From the NCBI RefSeq assembly GCF_030272615.1, contig NC_081406.1:234608422-234672421 (forward strand): a stretch of DNA of 64,000 nt, given 5' to 3'. The DNA comes from Cryptomeria japonica. Its lineage: Eukaryota; Streptophyta; Pinopsida; Cupressales; Cupressaceae. Every line of letters begins with the position of its first letter. Position 1 is the first letter of the stretch. Positions 47,315-58,952 of this stretch are shown here, one piece after another. Below the pieces are notes generated by a model. That model did not search any database and had not been told where the DNA came from. It was given only the letters and a program-made list of their open reading frames with translations. Position numbers and translations under genes: made by a program.

Positions 47315-48461
47315 CTACTTACCTTTCTGATCTTCAGAGTAGTTAACTGGTTTGTTCTTTTTGGTTCTATAGAACTTCACCATGTATCTTGGTTTGTGAC
47401 AATGATAGTAGGCCATTCTAGATGATCTCCAAGGTCCTGCATTGCCTCTTCCAGTTCTCCTTCTGTAGTTCATAGCCACATGACCATAATTGTTACAAAT
47501 GGTGCATATGACATTATTTACCTTTTCCATTTCAAATGGACTAAACCAATTGACATAGGTTTCTGCCAGTTCATGTTACCCTGGTTATTAAAGATTCTCC
47601 TTCTATTACCATTAGGTCTTGGATTCATGTGAGGTACTGGATTATTTGCTCCATATCTACATTCAACGGATCTATATCCATACATGTTGCATGTAAAACA
47701 ATGACCTTCAAATCTTCTAGATACATACCTAGCATTTGCATTATAGCCAGTATTCTCATTGGGTATGTTTCTACATACATTTGGAGTATGTCCAGATTTA
47801 TGAAAGACAAAGAAGACAGGTTTAAAAACTTTCTTACCAGTAGGCTTATTACCCTTAGGAGCAGTTTTGTCCTTGTGAATGTTGCTTTTTGTGCTGGAAG
47901 ATTCTCCATTCTTGGATGTATTAAATCCTATTCTAGATGTATCACCTTTCATCCTCTGAGATTGGATTTGCTTGTCTAGCATAGTAGAACTCTTATTGAA
48001 CTTTCCAGCTTTCCATTAGCATCAATGAGTTCTCTGGTAAGATCTTCATTGTGTTTTGTAAGAGTATCCTTTAGAGATGTTGCCATTTCAAGATCTAGTT
48101 GCAAAGCCTCTTTTTCTTCTTTTTCTTCATGCCAATGCTCATGCAAAGTTTCATTCTCTTGTTTGATCTTAGCAATCTCATGATCTCTTTTTTTGATTAG
48201 GTCTTCAGCTGCCCTTCTTGCTTCAAGCTCTTGGCTCACACAGATAGTTAGGGCTTCTAACTCACTTCTTAGATTTATTTTTTCACCGTTCAGTTTATCA
48301 ATTTCTTCAGCCAATGCATCAATGTTATCTTCATCTAAAGAACTATTATCAGATATTTCCAATAGTTGTTTAGTCAGCTCTCTCCTTTTGACTTGTGAAG
48401 ATTTAAATCTGACCCTTAGGGTTTCAATCTCTTCCTTGGTAGCTTCAAGAACTCTATCCAT
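47315..48461 (-). pseudogene. Gag-like coiled-coil/CCHC protein of element G
   Basis: 48461-47976 is a clean coiled coil (MDRVLEATKEEIETLRVRF start). A frameshift at 47976-47982 leads to the GDTSRIGFNTSKNGESSS block, corresponding to GVGFEVGESSS in B. Knuckles follow, CFTCNMYGYRSVEC with Tyr for His, then after another frameshift CTICNNYGHVAMNY. The start is 73 bases from the PBS complement. Confidence 0.75.
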
Positions 48462-48533
48462 CTCAAATTAGCTCATATCCCCCATTGTGGCTTTAGGGTT
48501 TCCTTCCAAGAAATTAAGCCTTAAGGAAGCTAG

Positions 48534-48545
48534 GCTCTGATACCA
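48534..48545 (-). other. PBS of element G
   Basis: GCTCTGATACCA on plus is the exact complement of TGGTATCAGAGC, two bases inside the LTR edge at 48548. Confidence 0.8.
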
Positions 48546-48547
48546 AT

Positions 48548-49679
48548 TGATAGAGTTATAAAGAACTGAGAAGGGGAGCTGAATCAGTGACAGTAAAAAC
48601 AATACCACTTTAAACACTGACTGATAGAGATACTTAACAAATTTACCAAACACTATGCATGCAATCCAAAATGATATTAAAGCATCTACAATAAGTAAAA
48701 AATCCACCATAACATGGGTGTTTATACGTGGAAAACCCAAATGGGAAAAACCACGGTGAGGTGGAACTCACAAGATAACTATCTGCAGTAATAGATAATT
48801 GATCGGTTAAGGTCTACAAAAGTGCTCTTCTAGGAGCGAATCCTATTAAAGATCCCAAAGCTCTGTAAAGAGCTATACCCCGTTAAAGGTAGTACCATGT
48901 TAGGAGTAACCTTGATAGAGGATTTTAGAATCCAAACTAATGGATCACCTTGTTATAGGATTTGTACGATTAAGCTTGTTAGAGATTACTCGGTTAGGGG
49001 ATTTGACTATTGTAGTGATTATAAAACAATAGGTACTGTGGTCTAGAAGTAGCACAACTTTCTTGAATATATCCTCTTCTTCTCACTCAAAACTACATCA
49101 CCAACATATTCTACAATGCCTTCAATAGCTTAACACTTCTATCTCACATCACATCATATATCAAAATAGTTCATCGTAATGTCATTATATAGATATTAGA
49201 TTTCATGTCAGCTTAGGAATCATATCACAATTTCATAGGTGTAGTTTATTTGGATAATCTAACATAACTCATCACACATTGCCACCAAATCTATCAGTTA
49301 GGGGTCACTCATCATGATCGGTGATAACTCATCACACATTCAATTAATATTGGTTAGAACACCGATATCAGTTTAGAGTTAACCTCATTCAACACATAAA
49401 CCGATTGTCCTTCATTTGCTTCTTTGATGGTCTTTGTTGAATCTCCAAGCTGGTGTCAAGCCATTCCTGCATATACCGGTTGTCTACATATACCGGTTTG
49501 ACACCCTCTAAACCATCTGAAACTAATCACCCAATACAGGTTGCAATACAAAGACTGTTAGGAGTAATACCGGTTTGTCTTAACTAAGATGACTAAGACA
49601 ATATGATCATATGTGTGTATACATGTGCCATCAATGACAACACATGAAGTCATCTATTACAATCATCATCAAGCCAACA
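48548..49679 (-). repeat. 5' LTR of element G
   Basis: 1132 bases, TGATAGAG to CCAACA on plus. Hairpin stem ACTGA (48565-48569)/TCAGT (48584-48588) around the complement of the C-rich box. Minus-strand TATA at 49185-49191. Confidence 0.8.
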
Positions 49680-50732
49680 ATATATTTTCTCTACATTTAT
49701 AACTCCTATGAACATACCCATTACAATGGTAACACGTGACATTCATATCCCTAAGTGCAGAAAATGGATTTCTACATTCAAAAATAGTAGGAGACCTATT
49801 CATTAGGATATAATCAGGAACTCTATGACCATATGTATTACATTTGTAGCAGTATCCATGGAATTGGGATACGTACCAATCATTGTTGAATTTATTTCTT
49901 ATTTGTCTCCTTGGAGCAACATAGTTTTGTCTTCTTATGTTCTTCCTTCTTGTATCCTTAACCTTTGTGAAACTTCCATCATCAACCTTGTATTTTCTTT
50001 TAAGATCAACATGTTGATTCTTTGACTGATTATTTGTAGCAGAAACATATGTCTTCTTTTTTAGTGGGTTGCCTGACTGTGAATGTTTATTTGACTTCAC
50101 TATCACTTGAGGAGGTGAAGTTTATCTCCTTGCTAGATGAATCTTTACTATTAGAACATTGTCTCTTTTCAAATCCAACTCCATTGATATCCTTGTTGTG
50201 CTTCTTCTTACTGAACATTTTGCCTAATGGTTCAGTGTTGCCACCATACTTAATCCTCATGTTGAGTTCATCTTTATTCTTTTCAAACTCCTTCCTTAGA
50301 TTCGCAAGGTCTTCTTCCACCTTGTAATAATCCTTTTTCTTATTTTCAAAATCATATTTGGTCACTTCATACATCCTTTTGGATTCTTCCAATTGGATTT
50401 TCAGATCAAAAATAATTTTCTTTGACTCCTCAAGAAACTTGTTTAGCAGATCTTGTTCTTCAGTAGCAACATACCTATACTTTTTGTATTATTTTCTCAC
50501 TTTTCTAAGTTCTTCTAGTGCACTCACAAGTTCACCTTCAAGATCTACCACAACTTCAACTTCCTCTTCTCGATCACTATCAATTTGTCTTTCATCCAAA
50601 TCCTCTTGAGCCATAAAAAGGTTGACTTCTCTTTCCTCTTCACTGCAACAATCATCTGAGACACTTTCCTCATTTGTGGCATCACTTTCAATGGTGTAAA
50701 GGTTGTTTTTATTTTTGAAAATTATTCTCCTT
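49680..50732 (-). pseudogene. gag: Fragment I: gag C-terminal half
   Basis: On minus from about 50700: an acidic DDCCSEEE stretch, the LFMAQEDLDE block typical of Sirevirus-type Gag, coiled coil (50392-50087), NKDELNMRIKYGGNTEPLGKM as in H, then knuckles CYKCNTYGHRVPDY and CYHCNGYVHRSYKC. It is cut on the left by G and on the right by a CACTA-like end. Stops are present. Confidence 0.65.
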
Positions 50733-51880
50733 CACTAGTCCAAAAACAATAATATATGACTAAAAAACTACCAAAAATTATAGATAAACGACTAAATTTG
50801 ATCATGTGACCACTAGTAGTTTATTGTCTATCATAAATAAATTTGGTCACGTGAACACTAGTTGTTTTGATTGATCAATTTGGTCATTGATTTGGTCATC
50901 ACTTTGGTCATTGATTTAGTCATATATTTAGTCATATATTTAGTCACTAATTTAGTCATTTATTTAATCATTAATTTAGTCATTGATTGTTGTTATCTGG
51001 TCATTTATTTAGTCATGATGGTCACTAATTTAGTCACTAATCTAGTCATATATTTAATCATTAATTTAGTCATTGATTGTTGTTCTCTAGTCATTTATTT
51101 AGTCATATTAGTGATTTATTTAGTCATATATTTAGTCATTAATTTAGTTATATATTGAGTCATTAATTTAATCATTGATTATTGTTAAATGGTCATTTAT
51201 TTAGTAATCCTAGTCATTATTTTAGTCATATATTTACATCCATCGGTGGTATATTTAATCATTTTTTTATTTATTGGTAGTATATTTAATCATTTTATAA
51301 TGCAAAAATAATATAATATTAAACTCGAACTAGATCATAAAAGCAAATAAAAATATTACATTTATGAACAAGCTACATGTTAGAATTAAAAGATTGATTG
51401 AACATCATGACAAACAAGGTAATCTACAATAAGAAAATATAATACAAATATGTATATATAAATCAAGTTATAAGATATCAAATCTAATAAAAAAATGTCA
51501 GAGTTGTCTAAGAGTTTCCAACTCTTTCAAAATATTCAAAGTACTCCATAAAACAATAAAAAACATGATAAACATATTCAACTATATCATTTTCTACAAA
51601 TATTTTAATGGCCACGTTGTGAAGGTTCCCTTTCTCTTTCAGATGGACGACTCCATCTATTTTGTCTTCATAAGGAAGAGGTATGTTACTTGTGACCGTT
51701 AAAATGTTCACATTTGTGTCACCCATTCCTTTTAAGTTTACTCCATATAGAATAGATAGGGAGCGAATCCACCCAATGCCAACAGAAACACTATCAAATG
51801 GATCCAACAACCTAACTTTATCACCTTCATTGAATTTATCAGTGTGTTTCTACAAAAAGAAAAAATAACACGTTATATTA
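50733..51880 (-). mobile_element. CACTA-like transposon end with possible terminal exon
   Basis: Starts CACTAGTCCAAAAAC exactly where the gag fragment stops, then subterminal repeats. A 100-codon minus frame (51810-51508) follows, entered through a possible splice acceptor near 51854. Its spacing of LLDPF, LYGVNL and PLPYED residues resembles the C-terminal part of TNP1-type En/Spm proteins, though I recognise this only weakly. The other inverted terminus was not found in the window. Confidence 0.35.
50860..51240 (+). repeat. TTTAGTCAT minisatellite with higher-order period
   Basis: Units of about 12 bases around ATTTAGTCAT, arranged in larger blocks each closed by TCATTGATTGTTGTT (near 50980, 51070 and a degenerate copy near 51170). 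An open frame of Leu-Val-Ile repeats across it is a by-product. Confidence 0.8.
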
Positions 51881-52320
51881 ATACATATAAAATGATTACT
51901 CTCATTTGCATAATAAAATAACCATTAATTTAATAGTACATGTGTTAAAATAACTACAAAAAGAAAATTTCAAAAAAAATGCAATGATTCTATAGCTAAA
52001 AAAAAAGACATCTTGCAAACCAAAGTTATGAACTCACTTTAATAGTCATAAAATTATAAGAAATACTGCAATGTCAGTAAAAGTAGTTTTATGCACACAT
52101 TTTCTTATATTATTCTGCATAACAGTCTGATTACAGATGTTATTTCATGTCATGGACTTAGTACTAGGTTTTGAAACCTATTGGGTTGTATGGAGGTGTG
52201 AATCCACTTAATTTTGGCTTTAGAATCACCTAATTCCATTAAGTATTGGCTAAGATATTCACATTTTAGTGGAAAGCTATCAAAGCCCTCATTAGGGTAA
52301 CCTGAGAGGCATTAAAATAT
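51881..52320. other. AT-rich stretch, nothing recognised
   Basis: No gene, repeat or terminus seen. It may be intron or remnant of the neighbouring transposon. Confidence 0.4.
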
Positions 52321-53170
52321 AACTAGAAAAGCCTTTTGGTGAAAGAGCGATGTCGAGGAAATCAAAAAGGCACCTAGCAACACTAAATTTTTATCGAAAA
52401 CCCAACATCGGTGAAAATAACAACGGTCTTGCAGAAGCAAACTTTTTCGATGAAAGGATGATGTTGAAAGAATCAAATGAACTCTTGGCAAAGGAAAAGT
52501 TTCATCAAAATATGTATTACAATGGGATCATGCCAAATTTCACTGAAAGGAACTCGTCGATAAAACAAGGGTTTCAATGATTGGGATAAATAACTTGTCG
52601 AAGAAGCATGTTCCATCAAAATGAAAAGATAGTGAGACAAGCACATCAACTTCACCCTCAAAGTATCTATCGAAAGACCTTGTTCCATTGAAGTATCCCG
52701 TTCGATGAAAATGGGCATGGCCTCATAGAGATGGTCTCATCGATGAAAAGGGCATGTCAGTGAAATCCCAAAAGCATTTGCCGAATCAAGAGACTCATCA
52801 AACTGGATATGAAGTGGGGCCCTCTAGCCAGAGCCACAAATCGATGAAATGGAATGAGATCTCATCAAAGTAAAAGGGGTTTCGATGAAAATAAGCTATC
52901 AAGTAAAGTATTAGAGTGCATGGCGAAATGAGACCTTTCATAAAAATTCCAATATCGATGAATTCAATGGATAACTTATCGAAATATGGTTGTTGATAGA
53001 AAATGCATATCGATAAAAGGTGAAAACACTTGAGCAAAGAGAGAGTTTCATCAAAACAAAATAAATAGTGTTGGGTCTATACTGAAGATGGGAATCAATA
53101 AAATGAGGGCATCGAATAACATGAAAAGAAAGTCATCAAAGGGGTATGTTTCATCAAAATAGGAGTTGCC
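52320..53170. repeat. dispersed ATCGATGAAA-type motif array
   Basis: About thirty short degenerate motifs, variants of TCGATGAAA, TATCGAAA and CATCAAA, spaced irregularly about every 25 bases. No fixed-length unit. Similar CCGAAA/ACCAAA arrays occur in the E LTR (18400-18690, 25810-26230). Confidence 0.6.
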
Positions 53171-53478
53171 TTCAGGAAATGTGGCATGCTCGTGCATCGA
53201 AAGGCAGAAATCGGCAAAAAAGCACAATCAATATGTCAAGAAATATTACACGAATCCAAACGAGTCACATCATCATAAATTTAAAATTCATTTCTTAATG
53301 ACCGTTGCAGTATCAAAATTAATAAAAATACTCGGATACCAGAATTGCTCAGGCGAATAAATTCATCAAGGAAGGAAGGAACTAGTGCAGCAGGGGTCAC
53401 AAAATTCTTCACAGAAAGAAGTAAAAATTGTAAGTGCTTCTCATAATTTCTTGTCTTCTTTTGAATTGAGCATAAAGA

Positions 53479-54002
53479 TGGAAGCTTCGTCATCTAGGAA
53501 AGATAAAACAAAGAAGAACAAAGAGCCTCACCCTCTTGAAACCAAAGAGGAATAGCCAAAATGATAGAAAAAGGAAGGTCGGCCCTTAGACCAATTCCCT
53601 CTCTCAATTCACTAGTCTAGAAATATTAAGAACAATGATGAGGGATTGGAAGATAGATTTGAAAACATAGGAGACATTTGGATAGAGGTTCGAGGGCATG
53701 AATTGTTCATTTTCAGCTATGCTAGAAGGCTTACAATAGAACCAGTGTGCAATATTTGGAAGCTGAATCTAGGGAGACTTGTCATTCCCAACATCTTTGT
53801 GAATCTAGAGCTGATAACAACATTGGTAGATAGGTATGACACACAAACTCAAACCATCTGCAACAATATAGGGAACTACCTATTGCCAATTAGTAAAGAG
53901 TACATTGAGCAATTTTTCGGTCTAGAATGGGGGCATGAGGATGAAGTTGATGCCAGAAAGTTGGTGGACAAATATTTAAACATGGAGAGAACATATAAAT
54001 GA
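53479..54002 (+). pseudogene. Fragment K: mobile-domain-like protein, N-terminal part
   Basis: An ATG at 53479 opens 23 Lys-rich codons to a stop. After a frame change the main frame 53646-54002 reads 118 codons, including DIWIEVRGHELF and the block NYLLPISKEYIEQFFGLEW. This resembles the segment before the conserved motif in the B, G and H proteins. It is on plus, opposite to H, whose LTR cuts in at 54044. Its upstream region is the motif array. Confidence 0.45.
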
Positions 54003-54043
54003 TGGAGACTCCCACCACATAGACCGAAGATCGAAGGAGTTTT

Positions 54044-57000
54044 TGTTAGACACAATGCACCACTGAGAGGGGGTGAATTAGTGGTTCTCAATTTTTTCTC
54101 TTTAACTAACTTATGTTCTATATCGATTATGGAATGTAACACAATGTAGACATACCGGTTAGTGTAGAGACTAATCACAAGTGCAATCACACATAAAGGG
54201 ACATCACATAACACTATCATGTTCGAGGAAAACCCAAGATGGGAAAAACCTTGGTGAACAATGTTGCGGGAGTCTACTGTGCCAATCCAACCTCACAATC
54301 AAATCTATTACAAAGTTTAGGGCACCAACCTAAGGAGATACAACCCCTAATTTAGGGCACCAACCCAAGGAGCACCAACCCCTAAATGATTAATGGGATA
54401 CAACCCAAAGGAGCTACAACCCATGCACCAAGCTACAACTCAGTGATCACAATGATAAAATCAAATACAAAAGAAATCATTTTGTTACAAGTGAATCTTG
54501 TAACCATTTCAAATACCTTACACTATAGGTGAAACACCTTCTTTGCTACTCTAGTTCACTTCTCTTTGTTGCTGCTTTACCGGTTTACACTCTATCAATT
54601 TTCTCCTCTGGTTGCTTCTTCTCTCAACAACTTTTCTACTCTTCACCACCAGTCTTGATAACACAGTCAGATATCTATCATCTGATTTGTGTCATTCCTC
54701 AACTTTCTTTCTCTAGAATCTTCTATGGCTCTTTTATGTCGGTTTAGACACCACCAGTTTCCTCCTCTATCAAACTTAATGGCCGACTACCGGTTTCCTT
54801 GCTCTTACCGGTTGAACTCTTCAACCTGTATCTCTCTCCCACTCTAACTCTCGATGAGAACTTAACTGATTTTCTCTCTTTTGCAGTAGAAAAACTCTCT
54901 CAGCTAGCAGCCCTTATAAATATCTTTAGCTTGCATATTTTTAGCCCAATATTCCCACAAAAAACCAATTCAAATCATAGGTAGTTAGGGTTTTCTCCAC
55001 TGATCATGAGGCACATTGAATCCAATAAAATTTTATCAGATCACAACTTAGAGATGACTGCCTGTATATATCCGCTATTTTTGTGCCTTTTAGAACATGC
55101 CTTACTATTTGAGCAACCTATTATCAATCTGTCAGCACACCCCTTGGTCAATCACCAGTAATGGAACGACGGATTGCCTCAACAACTCCGATCTACATCC
55201 AGACAATCTGGATCGATTAGTGCATGCCATGGATATTGTCTGATTCATCCTATCTCAAGCCACAACCCCTTTGCAATCATGCCTCAAGCTTTGCAGTCAC
55301 CATTAATGTTGGACCAACTGCCAACTACCTTATTCATACTCACACTAACGTGTGCAAGTTTGCCACTTCACCTCTACATGGCATTACTATCGGTATCCAC
55401 CTTGGCACATTGCTTTGTCAGTTCATCTTAGTCACCGACCACCCACATAACCGATACACACATACCAGTTCACAAACCCTATCAACACAAATCACCTTGC
55501 CAGTTATCCTTCCTGCCATCACCTTTTCTAAACTATCGGTGTAACCCTTATGTCTGCACTTCACTACTCCATCGGTGATTTACACCTCTATCAATATTTT
55601 CACTTGCCAGCATCATAGAAACTTCTGCAAACTCTCCTTATCCTTCAGTATGTTGCACTCCTCTTTATCAAGTGAGAACCTTATCTTCCTTATCTCTTCT
55701 ATGATGTTTCACCTGTTGATATAACATGTCAACAATCACTAATCCATATTCTGGTAGATGTGTCTATCGGTGCAACAACATACATCCCTTCTTTCTGGTG
55801 AGACTCATTGATGACACCAAATCATCAAACTCCAACTGTTCTACATCAACCTTCATCGGCATCCCAGTATCACCATGTATGTTCTTGCAGACTCACTAGC
55901 TCCTTTCTTTATCCAACTAGTTCTCCTCTCAATTGGTTTGTCAAGATGACAAACACACCATATCAACTCCTCATTCTTCCTTCACTATCCCGATAGCACA
56001 CCTTGTTTTCACTTGTTTATCCAATGTGCATTTCTGATCTCATGCTCTGAGGGCTTCCTTATCTTCCACTTGTTCATTTGGTCTCTGCATTCAATCAGCT
56101 CACTATCTTAGGGAATCACTATGCTGGTACAAGTGTGACTTTACTGAGGGGAGGATACATCTTCAATATGACATATGTCCCAATGGTTTTCCATATGTGA
56201 TCCTGCACATAGAGGCAACATACTCTGTCAACATATCACCCATCCTGTGATAGCTTCTTCATCTGGTGGGAGTCATGCTAGTTATCCTTATAGCTGTATA
56301 CACCTAAAAATGGTCTGAAGATAATTAATTAAATAAGAAATTATTTAATTAATATCTCCTCCCCAATTTAATTGAATTCACTAAGCAATTTGATTAAATT
56401 CCCCTTTCATCTACTTATTAATAAATCTAAGGATTTATTAAATAGGTTCATTTCATCCCTTTAATTAATTAATTCAAAATAATTAATTCCCTTCATCCAA
56501 AATCATTTCTTTTAATCCTAATTAATTAAAACAAATCAAATTCATGAGTTGTTGAGATTAATTAGCCATTTTCCTATTATTTGAATTTCTAAATTCAAAT
56601 ACTCCTAAACCTAACCCATTCTACCTACCCCCATGTCCCCTTTCATCCAACATCTTCTAGAACCTTTGTGACACTTGTCACTAAGTGTTCCCTTTAATCC
56701 AACTCCCTTTGCCAACCTCCTCAAATTTAACCATTGATATCTTCAGATCAATCTCAACCGTTGATTCACGAAAACTCACCCCTAGCCTTGGAAAATCCTA
56801 TAAATAGACCTCATTTTGAGCAATATGGATCCCATCTCATTTTCATCTTATGCATTATTACTATAGGCATTTAGCTTATAGTTTATCATTTTTAGCAATT
56901 TTATCATGCTCAATTTTAGCTTAAATCTTAGCTTAATCATTCTAGATCAATCAAGAACTCATGTAGCTTAATCATGCTATTCTTGCTAGATCATGCATTT

Positions 57001-57606
57001 TCAGTATTCAAATCCTCCATCTAAGTGTAGTCAAGTCACTAGAATTTGCATACTAATATCTAAGAGCAAAATTCATACTCGCATTTACTAGGAGGCAATA
57101 AGTTGATTAGCTATGGTTTTGTCTTTCTTTGATTTAAATCTTCTAACCATGCTTGTAATGACTTATTGAGTGCATTGTGGTTGCAGGTATAGGTACACTT
57201 CACAGAGCATGACACTAGCAATTTGGTGGCCTGCACAAACTTCACCTCTGATGTTGATGTGATCCAAATAGCATTCTAATACATCAGCACAATCAATGCC
57301 CATCGTGTAGTCTCTTCATTCTAGTTGTATGCACCACCATATCAACAACCCTTTTACTAAGTGGAGTGGTCACTTTACTGCACCTCTAGCATATCGGTAC
57401 ATGTTGGTTCTTGCTTTTGCATGAAGATGGTCATCAGGTTGTCACTAGTGACATCACATCATATCTTCTTCCATGCCAGTCCATCTTCATTTCGGTTGAC
57501 ATCAAACTCTAATGCTAATAGCCTCTTGAACACTAGCTGACATCAATAGCAGTGATACCGGTAACATCCTATACCGGTTAACATCAATTTCAACACAATG
57601 CCAATA
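54044..57606 (-). repeat. 3' LTR of element H
   Basis: About 3.56 kb including a probable ~0.9 kb insertion at 56293-57196, leaving about 2.66 kb, close to the E LTR. Hairpin stem ACCACT (54059-54064)/AGTGGT (54080-54085). Minus-strand TATA (TTATAAATA on plus) at 54914-54922. The PPT-side edge reads CCAATA rather than CCAACA. Confidence 0.75.
56293..57196 (+). mobile_element. probable solo LTR inside the H LTR
   Basis: Begins TGTATACACCTAAAAATGG and runs as distinct AT-rich sequence. TATAAATA at 56799-56806 is a good promoter candidate. The right edge is near GGTATAGGTACA but uncertain, and no clean target duplication was found. The second H LTR leaves the window before this point, so the insertion cannot be confirmed by comparison. 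Confidence 0.4.
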
Positions 57607-58950
57607 GTCTCCCCCTTTGGCATTGATGTCAACACATGTAGTATCTGGTATACTACAGTATCTTTCTCCCTATTTGACAATAATGGCAAAGGGTACTGTC
57701 AGAATAACATTCCTCCTTGTATCTACCAGGCACTGATAGAAATCTTTCTCCCCTTTTTACTGGGTGCATATCCCTCTATGAAGATTATGTACAATATCAT
57801 CTCAATCATCAACACTTGAGATGGACTTAACAACATACACCGTCTCTCTCCTTCTTTCATTGAGAACTAGTTGAGGAATGAATTTATTCTCTTTTGCATG
57901 TGGTCCTACCAGTTTGCCAAACTTCTCTTACTTTCAACTGATGACCCATAGCTAGATGAGAAATTACTTTTCCATTATTATCTAGCATCTACTCGATCTA
58001 CTTTTGTGTTCAGTATATCTGATATCAATCTGAAAATGTGGCTCTAAACTCCCCCTGAGAGACAGACCTCTGATCTTCATTTATTTAGTCAGGTCCTAAA
58101 TAGGAACCCACATCAATACATGTAACATCTACCATCATGACCACAATAACAAATGTAGATCACATATTCAATAGTTTGGCCCATAAATATGTATGCTCAT
58201 AAGGTCAGCTACCGGGCCAATACATGTCATTCAGGTCCTTTCTAATAACCCCTGATACATATCCTCATCCATCCAGGCTACCAGAGTTAGTGCAATGATC
58301 CCTCAACTCATTGACTTACATAGCCTGCAACACTGATCAACATTTGTGCTGGTAACATGTTGCACATACTGATCTCTTATCTCTATCGGGACACTTTCCT
58401 CTTTACCTTTATCTCCTAATACCAATTACCTCTGCTACCATTCATTTCACTTGTAGTAGTAAGCCATCTTCCATGTGTAGTCAAGGTGGTAGCTACACAC
58501 ATACTTCCATCACATTTTTTTCCTCTTAATGGCAGTAGCTTGTTCATCTCCTTGTCCACTTCCAACTAAGGGGTGAATGATCTGGTCAATATGTAACTCC
58601 CCTTGACTCCTACATCTCCTTTAAGACATAGGAGATATCACTTGTTCATTGAATGCACAATGCCGGTCCATGCTCTTATCTTCCAACTTCTTCCTCCATG
58701 TCTGCTTGATTTCTTTCCTTTCCACATCTGCGGTCTTGGGAGTAGGGTTGACCTTCTTCTCCTCATTGGCCCTCTCTCTACAAATAGTGCTATAGTAGCA
58801 TTCAACATCCATGCCAATATCATGATTGGGAACCTTCTAACATACTAGTTTTCTCTTCCTTTTCTAATCATGCCATTGTGGCTGGTTACCGGTTTCCTTG
58901 AATCCCTTGATTGTGCAGGAGCACTTCTTCTTTAGTTCCAAGAAGGTCTA
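57607..58950 (-). other. PPT region and non-coding 3' part of element H
   Basis: Purine tracts on minus at 57607-57620, near 57668, 57748 and 58030. Otherwise no open frame above ~80 codons and no pol motif where Copia pol would be expected. Confidence 0.6.
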
Positions 58951-58952
58951 TG

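Larger units (their letters stand above)
42336..49679 (-). mobile_element. Element G: pol-less coding LTR element, relative of B
   Basis: Minus-strand element: 5' LTR 48548-49679, PBS complement 48534-48545, Gag-like gene, mobile-domain-like gene, Lys-rich gene, PPT and 3' LTR 42336-43308. The 3' LTR lacks about 134 bases at its outer end, where F abuts. The proteins align by eye with those of B in the same order, but all frames are broken. No pol motif was seen. It inserted into gag fragment I on the right. Confidence 0.8.

Noticed and set aside
50871-51158. 95-codon Leu/Val/Ile-rich frame resembling a membrane protein
   Set aside because: It is a translation of the TTTAGTCAT minisatellite; the regular peptide comes from the DNA repeat.
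54529-55996. several short plus-strand frames in the H LTR
   Set aside because: They are Ser/Leu/Thr-rich by-products of the CT-rich LTR strand, and the sense of the element is minus.
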